A program made the position numbers and the translations under genes. From JBBAAW01 sp041658075 (GTDB lineage Bacteria; Patescibacteriota; WWE3; UBA101185; UBA10185), in NCBI GenBank assembly GCA_041658075.1, contig JBBAAW010000021.1:1-10999 (forward strand): a stretch of 10,999 nucleotides of DNA. The letters run 5' to 3'. The notes below the pieces were generated by a model. It saw only the letters and a list, made by a program, of their open reading frames with translations, had not been told where the DNA came from and did not search any database. Position 1 is the stretch's first letter. Every line of letters begins with the position of its first letter. Positions 1-6,359 of this stretch are shown here, in pieces.

Positions 1-3
1 TTT

Positions 4-21
4 CATGATCATATTTTAACA
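4..21 (-). promoter_or_regulatory. Predicted leaderless promoter and start codon of a gene leaving the window
   Basis: Reading the minus strand after recA, an extended -10 element TGT-TAAAAT lies at 21 to 13. It is followed by six bases and then ATG AAA at 6 to 1, where the window ends. Another in-frame ATG lies at 12 to 10, directly after the -10 box. The arrangement matches that in front of several other genes here, so I infer that a minus-strand gene begins at or near base 6 and has its own leaderless promoter. Only two codons are visible, so its product cannot be named; recX often follows recA in bacteria, but nothing here shows that. Confidence 0.4.
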
Positions 22-23
22 TA

Positions 24-40
24 CCCCGCCTACGGCGGGG
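24..40 (-). terminator. GC-rich hairpin downstream of recA, possible weak terminator or REP-like element
   Basis: A perfect 7-bp stem, CCCCGCC and GGCGGGG, encloses a three-base loop and starts 12 bases after the recA stop codon on the minus strand. The base after the stem is U, but the following bases (A, U, G, U, U, then four A) do not make a proper U-tract, so it is not a strong intrinsic terminator in either direction. Its position at the end of recA and just before a predicted new promoter fits a transcript end or an RNA-stabilising hairpin. GC-rich palindromes of this kind are often dispersed intergenic repeats, but only one copy is visible here. Confidence 0.45.
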
Positions 41-51
41 TGACGGTATTG

Positions 52-1161
52 TTATTCCTCAACAGGAGGCTCTACTGATGTAGTTACCAATTCCTCCTCT
101 TTACCTAAAGATAAAAACTGCTCGGACTTGTCTTTGGAATATTCCCTAATCTTTTTCTCCACCTCTTCCGCTACTTTTTTGTTTTCCCTAAGGTACGTAC
201 GCGCCGACTCTCTACCCTGACCCAACTTCTCCCCACCATATTCATACCACGAACCGGCTTTTTTAATAATCTCAAACTCTGTTCCTACATCCAACAAGTT
301 TCCCTCCTTGCTAATACCTTGAGCAAACAAGATGTCAAATTCCGCAACTCTAAATGGCGGAGCCACTTTATTTTTGCGTACTGTTACCTTACACCGTATA
401 CCAACCGATTGCCCACCGTCCTTTAATTCCTCTATTTTTCTTATTTCGAGTCGCACGCTGGCGTAAAACCTCAAAGCACGACCGCCCGGAGTTGTTTCCG
501 GATTACCAAACATAACCCCAATTTTCATTCTTAACTGATTAGTAAAAATAAGTGTGCAGTTTGACCTGCTAACCGCCCCACTCAACCTTCTTAAAGCCTG
601 ACTCATGAGTCGTGCCTGCAGAGCAATAGTGGGATCCCCAATGTCGCCCTCAATTTCCGCCCTTGGGACCAACGCCGCCACAGAGTCAATTACAATCACA
701 TCCACTGCATTCGACCGTATAAGTGTCTCCGCAATTTCTAAACCCTGCTCACCTGTGTCAGGTTGAGCAACCAAAAGCTCTTTAACATTCACTCCAGTTT
801 TTTCCGCGTAAATCGGGTCAAACGCGTGTTCGGCATCTATTAGAGCTGCCGTTCCGCCCATTCTCTGAGCCTCCGCAATAATATGCTGACAAAGCGTGGT
901 TTTCCCTGACGATTCGGGTCCATAGATTTCTATAATTCTACCCTTGGGCAATCCTCCCACACCCAACGCAATATCTAAAGCAATCGAACCGGTTGGAATT
1001 ACCGCGATCTTTTCCTGCACTTTATCACCAAGCTTCATAATTGAACCGTCTCCATACGACTTTTTAATTTGATCCAAAGCCGACTTTAAAGCCAGCTCCC
1101 TTCCACTTTTTACTTTCTCTACTTCTTTTTCTTTATCTACTTTGTCAATTTTTTGTACCAT
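52..1161 (-). CDS. recA: RecA recombinase
   Basis: RecA is the cytoplasmic ATPase that polymerises on single-stranded DNA, drives homologous pairing and strand exchange, and in many bacteria triggers LexA cleavage. The 369-residue protein is slightly longer than the usual 350 or so because of a lysine- and glutamate-rich N-terminal stretch of about 20 residues. Visible landmarks are the Walker A loop GPESSGKTT (81-89), Walker B VIVIDS (155-160), the L1 loop region (about 168-190), the NQ sensor (208-209) and an intact L2 loop with MFGNPETTPGG (217-227). The tail is acidic (EEEL, PPVEE), as is usual. The L1 segment reads GDPTIALQAR where many RecAs have GDSHMGLQAR or close variants. The ATG start is supported by a consensus Shine-Dalgarno and a good promoter in the 72-bp gap after gltX. 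No LexA-like operator was recognised. Identity is certain. Confidence 0.98.
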   Translation of the reverse strand: MVQKIDKVDKEKEVEKVKSGRELALKSALDQIKKSYGDGSIMKLGDKVQEKIAVIPTGSIALDIALGVGGLPKGRIIEIYGPESSGKTTLCQHIIAEAQRMGGTAALIDAEHAFDPIYAEKTGVNVKELLVAQPDTGEQGLEIAETLIRSNAVDVIVIDSVAALVPRAEIEGDIGDPTIALQARLMSQALRRLSGAVSRSNCTLIFTNQLRMKIGVMFGNPETTPGGRALRFYASVRLEIRKIEELKDGGQSVGIRCKVTVRKNKVAPPFRVAEFDILFAQGISKEGNLLDVGTEFEIIKKAGSWYEYGGEKLGQGRESARTYLRENKKVAEEVEKKIREYSKDKSEQFLSLGKEEELVTTSVEPPVEE

Positions 1162-1165
1162 TTTT

Positions 1166-1172
1166 CCTCCTT
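1166..1172 (-). promoter_or_regulatory. Consensus Shine-Dalgarno of recA
   Basis: The minus strand reads AAGGAGG, then four A, then the recA ATG. This is a full match to the anti-Shine-Dalgarno of 16S rRNA at short spacing, and it fixes the recA start. It stands out because none of the other visible starts in the window (gltX, the 2761 gene, the S11 peptidase, aspS, recJ, secF) is preceded by a comparable site. Confidence 0.85.
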
Positions 1173-1189
1173 CTTCAACTTATGGTGTG

Positions 1190-1218
1190 AATGTATTTCA
1201 GCGCGGGAGTTTTGTCAA
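1190..1218 (-). promoter_or_regulatory. Sigma70-type promoter of recA
   Basis: On the minus strand a perfect -35 box TTGACA (1218-1213) is followed by a 17-bp spacer and the -10 box TACATT (1195-1190), four of six matches to TATAAT. Transcription would start near 1183, giving a leader of about 20 nt that contains the Shine-Dalgarno. The promoter lies wholly between the gltX stop and the recA start, so recA can be transcribed independently of gltX, although no terminator separates them. Confidence 0.75.
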
Positions 1219-1233
1219 CAAGTCGTGTCTAAT

Positions 1234-2715
1234 TTAAATAGAATTCTGCATTACTAAAGTATTAATCCTACTCAGTACAATGTCTTTTCCTAAAAGTTCT
1301 ATAACATCAAAAAGTGGTGGGGTGGCTTGTGATCCTGTAACCGCGACACGTAAGGTCATAAAAGCTTCCTTGTTGGTGTATTTTTCTTCCTCAATAAAGT
1401 TGTGCGACACCTTTTCCAGAGTTTCCTTATTCCAACCCTTTATATCGACACCAGTAAAAATTTTAGAAAAACCTCCCAATATTTTTGACCAATTAGCTCT
1501 AGAATAACTAGAAACCATTGATATCTCAACCTGAGGAGTCGTAAAAAAGTATGACGACAACTCGATAAAATCCGATAAGAGCTTCATTCGATCCTTTATT
1601 AAAGATAGAACTTTAATTATATAATCTCGATCGCTATTCCCAATATACAAATCACCAGCCCACTTTTTTGCCCATGAAGAAATTTTGTCGTATAAATCTG
1701 CGTCACTCAACTGCCTAATATAATGACCGTTCATCCACAACAATTTATCTCTATCCAACGACACAAGATCCGTTTTTTGAACCCTCTCCAAAGAAAACTC
1801 GGCAGTAAATTCCTCCAGCGAGTATATCTCCTTATCGCCACCGGGATTCCAACCCAAAAACATCAAAAAATTTACTAAAGCCTCCGACAGATATCCCTCC
1901 TTTAAGAACTCGAAAGCAAAGGCCGAACCCCGTCTTTTTGACATTTTTTTTCTTTCGTCAACCTCTTTTAAGTTTGGTAAATGAGCAAAAATCGGTAAAT
2001 CCCAACCAAAAGCTTTATACAAAAGTACATGCTTGGGTGTTGAGGGAAGCCAATCCACACCTCTAAGAATGTGCGTCACTTTCATTAAATAATCGTCAAC
2101 AACCACCGCCAAATGGTAAGTAGGAAAGCCGTCGGACTTTAGTAACACCTGATCATCAAGGTCTCTGGAGGGAAATTCCAAGTCGCCTATAATCTCGTCT
2201 CTAAACTTAATAACCTGGTCTTTAGGAACATTAAGTCTAATAACATAGGGGACACCTTGGGCAAGGTTCTTTGTAACCTGCTCCTCCGACAAGGTTAAGC
2301 AGCGTTTATCGTACTTTGTGGTGGGCATGTGCACCTCCTGCTGGGCTTTTCTTAACTCATCAATTCTCTCCTTGGAACAAAAACAGTAATAAGCAAAGCC
2401 CTTTTCCACAAGCTCTAAAGCGTATTTTTTATAAATATCAAGTCTTTGCGACTGGGTATAAGGTCCGTACTCCCCGCCAACGCGCACACCCTCATCCCAA
2501 GGCAAACCAAAATCCATAATTGTATCCATTATCCGATCTTCCACCCCCAGCACATATCTTGTTCTGTCAGTATCTTCGATTCGTAACAAAAAAACTCCGC
2601 CCATTTTTTTAGCATAAGCGTAGTTGTACAAAACCGTTCTCATTTGCCCTATATGAAAATCTCCCGTGGGACTTGGCGCGATTCTCGTTTTGACCACAAA
2701 AGGCTTTTTGACCAT
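1234..2715 (-). CDS. gltX: Glutamyl-tRNA synthetase (class I)
   Basis: GltX attaches glutamate to tRNA-Glu using ATP; in bacteria lacking glutaminyl-tRNA synthetase it often also charges tRNA-Gln, which the GatCAB amidotransferase then corrects. The 493 residues match the usual length. The Rossmann fold carries the HIGH-type signature as SPTGDFHIGQ (15-24) followed by LRIEDTDR (44-51). A zinc-binding-type cluster CFC (111-113) with KRC (137-139) lies in the insertion domain. The KMSKS loop is KMSKR (257-261), preceded by VDERK. The helical anticodon-binding region fills about 320-493. I cannot tell from sequence alone whether it discriminates between tRNA-Glu and tRNA-Gln. The ATG start lies two codons into a conserved-looking N-terminus and has no Shine-Dalgarno. 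A -10-like box six bases upstream suggests a leaderless mRNA. recA follows 72 bp downstream. Confidence 0.97.
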   Translation of the reverse strand: MVKKPFVVKTRIAPSPTGDFHIGQMRTVLYNYAYAKKMGGVFLLRIEDTDRTRYVLGVEDRIMDTIMDFGLPWDEGVRVGGEYGPYTQSQRLDIYKKYALELVEKGFAYYCFCSKERIDELRKAQQEVHMPTTKYDKRCLTLSEEQVTKNLAQGVPYVIRLNVPKDQVIKFRDEIIGDLEFPSRDLDDQVLLKSDGFPTYHLAVVVDDYLMKVTHILRGVDWLPSTPKHVLLYKAFGWDLPIFAHLPNLKEVDERKKMSKRRGSAFAFEFLKEGYLSEALVNFLMFLGWNPGGDKEIYSLEEFTAEFSLERVQKTDLVSLDRDKLLWMNGHYIRQLSDADLYDKISSWAKKWAGDLYIGNSDRDYIIKVLSLIKDRMKLLSDFIELSSYFFTTPQVEISMVSSYSRANWSKILGGFSKIFTGVDIKGWNKETLEKVSHNFIEEEKYTNKEAFMTLRVAVTGSQATPPLFDVIELLGKDIVLSRINTLVMQNSI

Positions 2716-2721
2716 AAGAGC

Positions 2722-2727
2722 ATTTTA
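2722..2727 (-). promoter_or_regulatory. Predicted -10 box of gltX, leaderless geometry
   Basis: TAAAAT (five of six matches to TATAAT) on the minus strand ends exactly six bases before the gltX ATG, so transcription would begin at or next to the A of the start codon. No good -35 box is seen at 16 to 18 bp. It lies 18 bp from the oppositely oriented promoter of the 2761 gene. Confidence 0.55.
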
Positions 2728-2745
2728 CACCACCCCGCAATTTGT

Positions 2746-2754
2746 TGATATAAT
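2746..2754 (+). promoter_or_regulatory. Extended -10 promoter of the 2761 gene, leaderless geometry
   Basis: TGATATAAT is a perfect extended -10 element (TGN plus TATAAT). It is followed by six bases and the GTG start at 2761, so the transcript should begin at the start codon. A TTTACA hexamer at 2724-2729 is a possible but distant -35 (19-bp spacer). An ATG at 2753 inside this region runs into TGA after three codons and cannot be the start. Confidence 0.65.
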
Positions 2755-2760
2755 GAACTT

Positions 2761-3915
2761 GTGAATTTGGTTCAGGCCTCTGCCATTTTTAAAAAGATCG
2801 TTTTTGGCATTTTAGCAATCGGTGTAATTTATGTATCCGTGTTAATTTTAATTACGCCCATTAAAATGATTATCTTTAAAATAAATCCTCCAAAAAATTT
2901 ACCCACTGCCCTCTACGGAAAACTAGATGCGCCGGAATTTCAGTATAAAAAAATCACTAATTCAGACCCTCAATACATTTTAAACACTAAAAACGGTCGG
3001 CTTCCCACCGACTTTCCAAATAAAATGCCTGTGTTCCGCCTCCGTCAGCCTCTTTTTTCTTATGAAGCAGGCAAAAATGCGCAGAGGACAGGAGCAATTT
3101 TAGGCTATTACGACGACAGCTTTAAGAATCAAACAACTGACCCTGTTTATACTTGGGTGGATTCGATTTTTAATGGTCAATTGGATATAAATGTTAAAAC
3201 TAAGGAAATCAGGCTGGATCTTCCGCTTTTTGGCAAAACTGACTTTTACGTTACTGGGAAACTAACGCAAGAAACTGCTGTAGATCAAGCTAGAAATATG
3301 CTTATTACCGCCAACCGCTTTTCTGATATGTATTACACTGGATCATCTAAAGTGTATTTGGGCAAATATGTGGGAGGGGAAATTCACGCCATAAACTTTG
3401 ACTACGAAACGCAAATTGCTCGAGTGGACTTTTTTAGGCGCTTTAAAAGCTTTCCTATTTACGGTCCCGATCCCTACAAAGGGCTTTTGCATGTGTGGGT
3501 AGGAATTCCTAAAGATACTAAGTACAAACAGCTAATTTTTCCTAAAGTAGAGGCTTATCAGTGGGAGTTGGTCGACAAAGAAAAGGACCAGAACGCTACT
3601 TACCCAATAATTCCGGTTTCCATGGCGTGGCAGGAAGTTTCGCAAAATAAAGGCGTTGTAGCCGGAATCATGGGGCGCGATGGAAATCCTTTTGAACCTT
3701 ATGTGCCAATTAGAGTAGATAAAATTTTAATTAACAGCATCTATCTAGCTTATTACGACACCCCAAAACTGCAAAAGTACTTACAGCCTATTTATGTTTT
3801 TGAGGGAAATTACACGACTGTGGGGGGAGGCGCCGGTCAAATTACCGCTTATTACCCCGCCATCTCCGGTGACTACATTTTACCCGTTGAGGACGCCACA
3901 ACTAATCCCAAGTGA
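2761..3915 (+). CDS. Membrane-anchored extracytoplasmic protein of unknown function
   Basis: I do not recognise this 384-residue family with confidence. Residues about 10-37 form one strongly hydrophobic segment (VFGILAIGVIYVSVLILI at its core) after a short start with basic residues, so the protein is probably anchored with its N-terminus inside and the rest outside the cell. The outer part is rich in aromatic residues and beta-type patterns. Two parts look alike in style: an early GAILGYYDD stretch (112-120), and a late one with IYLAYYDTP and LQPIYVFEG. This suggests a repeated fold. The late segment faintly recalls YycI/PepSY-like domains, which is a guess. No catalytic motif or cysteine pair was seen. 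The start is GTG, chosen because a perfect extended -10 lies six bases before it. The 3' end overlaps the opposing S11 peptidase gene by 14 bp. A role at the cell envelope is inferred only from topology. Confidence 0.8.
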   Translation: MNLVQASAIFKKIVFGILAIGVIYVSVLILITPIKMIIFKINPPKNLPTALYGKLDAPEFQYKKITNSDPQYILNTKNGRLPTDFPNKMPVFRLRQPLFSYEAGKNAQRTGAILGYYDDSFKNQTTDPVYTWVDSIFNGQLDINVKTKEIRLDLPLFGKTDFYVTGKLTQETAVDQARNMLITANRFSDMYYTGSSKVYLGKYVGGEIHAINFDYETQIARVDFFRRFKSFPIYGPDPYKGLLHVWVGIPKDTKYKQLIFPKVEAYQWELVDKEKDQNATYPIIPVSMAWQEVSQNKGVVAGIMGRDGNPFEPYVPIRVDKILINSIYLAYYDTPKLQKYLQPIYVFEGNYTTVGGGAGQITAYYPAISGDYILPVEDATTNPK

Positions 3916-4963
3916 ATGACTGTAAAGCCCAATCTAACACCGAACGGGTGTCGGCAAAGCGATCTTTTGAGCCGATCACCACAACTATCAAATCAACTTT
4001 ATCTTTTACATATTCGTAAATTAAAACTTCTCCAGCTCCTGTGGTTGTACCAGTCTTAATACCTACAGTTTCCGATATGTCCGTCAACAGCTTGTTGGTA
4101 GTTGCAAGCTTTTTAGAAAAAGAGCCGTCAATACTTATCATATCGAATTCCTTAATCCTCACAACCTCCTTTATAAATTCATTTTTCACCGCTACATTGC
4201 CTAATTTAGCCAAATCCTCCGCGGAAGATAAATTCTCCCCATCTACGTCGTCCAATCCAATGGGATTAGTAAATTTGGTGTTTTTTAAATCGTTTTCTTT
4301 AGCAACCTGGTTCATTAAAACAATAAAATCAGCGTAAGAAGTTTTACCAATGGAAAGGGTACACCCAGCGTCGCCCGCTGAATATACAAGTAGTGCTTTT
4401 ATTAAATCTCCCACCAAAAATTTTTGACCCTGCAAAAACTCGGCTTTTGTACCGTCAACCTGCGTGCAAAACTGCGGAACTGTAACTTCCTCGTCCAGTT
4501 TATAAATTTTTAGCGATGCTAGTGCGGTAGCCAATTTTGCCGTAGAGGCGGGAGGAAGGGCCAAACTTGCGTCTTTGGAACTTAAAACAGTGTTGCTTGC
4601 TCTATCTACTATAATGTATGACCTCGCAGAAATGGCAGGAAACTCTATCAACGCGATTCTTTTGGGTGGTTTGAGTTTAAGCGACTCCTGATACCTGGCT
4701 AGAGCAACTTTGGATTCTTGATTCAGCTTGGTAAAGTAATCGGTGGGGAGAGTTTTATACCAAATGAGAACCTTGGCGTCATTGCGTACTTGCGTATAAA
4801 AAGCTTCGATGCGTGACCCGTTTAGCGCTAAAACATATACAAGACCTAGTGCTACCCCAATTCTTAAAACCGCATCAAAAACTTTTGACTCCAGAAAAGC
4901 CAAAAACTTTGCTACGACAATTAGAATATAAACTAAAGAAGTTCTTACAATACCAATTTTCAT
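3902..4963 (-). CDS. D-alanyl-D-alanine carboxypeptidase-like protein (peptidase S11)
   Basis: S11 peptidases trim the terminal D-alanine of peptidoglycan stem peptides outside the membrane, through a serine acyl-enzyme. In this 353-residue protein the catalytic domain spans about 105-350. It has PPASTAKL with the nucleophile S140 and general-base K143 (SxxK), and KTGTT (303-307) as the third motif. The second motif, normally SxN, reads S195-A-G197 within YSAGDAG, so the usual asparagine is missing. The C-terminal beta domain of PBP5 is absent. Two hydrophobic stretches (about 8-24 and 33-48) precede a charged linker, so it is membrane-anchored rather than secreted. It lies 23 bp after aspS and may be co-transcribed with it. 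It also has its own extended -10 box. No Shine-Dalgarno is seen. The 3' end overlaps the convergent gene by 14 bp. The family is clear; full catalytic competence is not. Confidence 0.88.
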   Translation of the reverse strand: MKIGIVRTSLVYILIVVAKFLAFLESKVFDAVLRIGVALGLVYVLALNGSRIEAFYTQVRNDAKVLIWYKTLPTDYFTKLNQESKVALARYQESLKLKPPKRIALIEFPAISARSYIIVDRASNTVLSSKDASLALPPASTAKLATALASLKIYKLDEEVTVPQFCTQVDGTKAEFLQGQKFLVGDLIKALLVYSAGDAGCTLSIGKTSYADFIVLMNQVAKENDLKNTKFTNPIGLDDVDGENLSSAEDLAKLGNVAVKNEFIKEVVRIKEFDMISIDGSFSKKLATTNKLLTDISETVGIKTGTTTGAGEVLIYEYVKDKVDLIVVVIGSKDRFADTRSVLDWALQSFTWD

Positions 4964-4976
4964 ATACTTGAGGATT

Positions 4977-4985
4977 ATTTTAACA
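4977..4985 (-). promoter_or_regulatory. Extended -10 promoter candidate of the S11 peptidase gene
   Basis: On the minus strand TGT-TAAAAT lies in the 23-bp gap between the aspS stop and the ATG at 4963. The -10 box ends 13 bases before the ATG, which predicts a very short leader of about six nucleotides without a Shine-Dalgarno. The same nine-base string occurs in front of the predicted gene at the left edge. Confidence 0.45.
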
Positions 4986-4986
4986 T

Positions 4987-6276
4987 TTATGGTGTAAGTC
5001 TCTTCACATCCCGCGGCAAAAAGGTGGCGTCTTTTACACTTTCCAGATCCAAGATTTTCATAACAATTCTACCCGGACCTATCCCCGCGCCACCGTGGGG
5101 AGGACAACCGTATTTAAAATAGCTAAAGTACCCCTCTAAAGCCTCTGTAGGGATGCCTCTTTCAGCCGCCTGTTTCTTTAAGATATCCAAGCGATGCTCT
5201 CTCTGAGCGCCAGTGGTAATTTCTAAGCCCTTATACATAAGATCGTAGCTCTTAGTTACACTCTGGTCGTTTTCTGGTCGCATATGATAAAAAGCCCTAC
5301 ATGCAGAACCATACTCTGTAACAAACACAAAGTCATGGCCTGTTTCCTCTTTCATAATTCTTCCGAACTCACGCTCCTCCTCAGAGGAAAAATCGCCATC
5401 CTTCTCGCTGGGTATTCCAATTTTTTTAAGTTTAACTTTGGCCTCTTTCATGGTTATTCTAGGAAAAGGAATTGTGGGAATCTCCAAGTCGGACAAAACT
5501 TCCTCTTTAACAACTTTAAACCCCTCTACCAGCATATTTTCTTCCTCTCGCATAACATCTTCATAAGAATCGATAAAAGACATTTCAAAATCCCAGCCCG
5601 TAAATTCCGTCATGTGACGAGTAGTAAAAGATGGTTCCGCGCGATAAACAGGTCCCACCATAAAAACTTTTTCAAATCCTGCGGATTGCGCCAACTGCTT
5701 ATAAAACTGGGGTGATTGGGCTAAATAAGCTTTTCTGTCGAAATACTTAATTTCAAAAACCTCGGAACCACCCTCGCTGGCCGCATTCATCATCGATGGC
5801 GCATAGATTTGAATATACCCGTTCTCGTCAAAATATTTTCTAAAACCTTTTTCTAAAGCCGTCCAAACCTTAAAAATCTTAAGCTTTTCCGGCTTTCTAA
5901 GATCAATCCATCGAAAGTCAAACCGCAAACTGGAATCAACTTCATTACCACCTTTTTCTTCTATTACGGGAATCGGTAAAGGCTCCGCCCGGGATAAAAC
6001 CTTAAGCGACTTAATTTCCACCTCAAAACCGCCCGGCGCTTGCTTTTGCTCCTTAACAAGTCCAAAAACTTCTGCTACCGACTCCAAAGAAAGCGCTCCC
6101 ACCTGCTCAAAAACCTCTCCTGATTGCTTCAACACCACACATTGCACCGTTCCCGTAACATCGCGCAGAACCACAAACTTAATTCCGCCCTGGTCACGAC
6201 GCGTTTGCACAAATCCGTCTATTCTAACTTCCTGACCGATTTTTTCTTTTAGGTCTTTTATGTAGGTTCTCTGCAT
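4987..6276 (-). CDS. aspS: Aspartyl-tRNA synthetase, archaeal/AspRS2 type
   Basis: This class II synthetase attaches aspartate to tRNA-Asp. Bacterial enzymes of this archaeal-like type (AspRS2 of Thermus and Deinococcus) also charge tRNA-Asn. The 429 residues show an N-terminal OB anticodon domain (about 1-100, with GGIKFVVLRD) and a class II core: the substrate loop AQSPQFYKQ (186-194), motif 2 around YRAEP and TTRH (211-221), LEITTGAQREHR (351-362) typical of AspRS rather than AsnRS, and the RLTP end. The large GAD insertion of standard bacterial AspRS is absent. At the position of the discriminating tryptophan in Thermococcus AspRS there is glutamine (GFVQ, Q24). Motif 3 reads GIGPGR, with glycine where E or D normally precedes the arginine. 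I chose the ATG at 6276: family members start there, and an extended -10 lies seven bases upstream. The frame stays open to another ATG at 6357, adding 27 poorly conserved-looking residues. Confidence 0.93.
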   Translation of the reverse strand: MQRTYIKDLKEKIGQEVRIDGFVQTRRDQGGIKFVVLRDVTGTVQCVVLKQSGEVFEQVGALSLESVAEVFGLVKEQKQAPGGFEVEIKSLKVLSRAEPLPIPVIEEKGGNEVDSSLRFDFRWIDLRKPEKLKIFKVWTALEKGFRKYFDENGYIQIYAPSMMNAASEGGSEVFEIKYFDRKAYLAQSPQFYKQLAQSAGFEKVFMVGPVYRAEPSFTTRHMTEFTGWDFEMSFIDSYEDVMREEENMLVEGFKVVKEEVLSDLEIPTIPFPRITMKEAKVKLKKIGIPSEKDGDFSSEEEREFGRIMKEETGHDFVFVTEYGSACRAFYHMRPENDQSVTKSYDLMYKGLEITTGAQREHRLDILKKQAAERGIPTEALEGYFSYFKYGCPPHGGAGIGPGRIVMKILDLESVKDATFLPRDVKRLTP

Positions 6277-6283
6277 GCCAATC

Positions 6284-6292
6284 ATTTTATCA
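6284..6292 (-). promoter_or_regulatory. Extended -10 promoter of aspS, leaderless geometry
   Basis: On the minus strand TGA-TAAAAT is followed by seven bases and the ATG at 6276. If real, the mRNA starts at this codon and the longer reading from 6357 is not made from it. No convincing -35 box is present, which is acceptable for an extended -10 promoter. Confidence 0.6.
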
Positions 6293-6359
6293 CTTTTATC
6301 TTTTTGTGCGACTATGTCTTTGGAGTCCCGAACCATATACAAATATCCTACCAACATGA

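Noticed and set aside
1162..1233. Possible LexA/SOS box in front of recA
   Set aside because: No inverted repeat of SOS-box type was found in the 72-bp gap; only the promoter and Shine-Dalgarno are supported.
2643..2654. HIGH motif of GluRS reads HIGQ
   Set aside because: The fourth position of this signature varies in GluRS, and the surrounding SPTG, LRIEDTDR and KMSK motifs are normal, so this is not a sign of lost function.
2753..2764. ATG overlapping the promoter of the 2761 gene as its start
   Set aside because: It runs into TGA after three codons; the GTG at 2761 is the workable start.
5284..5715. Plus-strand open frame of 143 codons opposite aspS
   Set aside because: It mirrors the conserved class II core of AspRS and has no recognisable domain or promoter.
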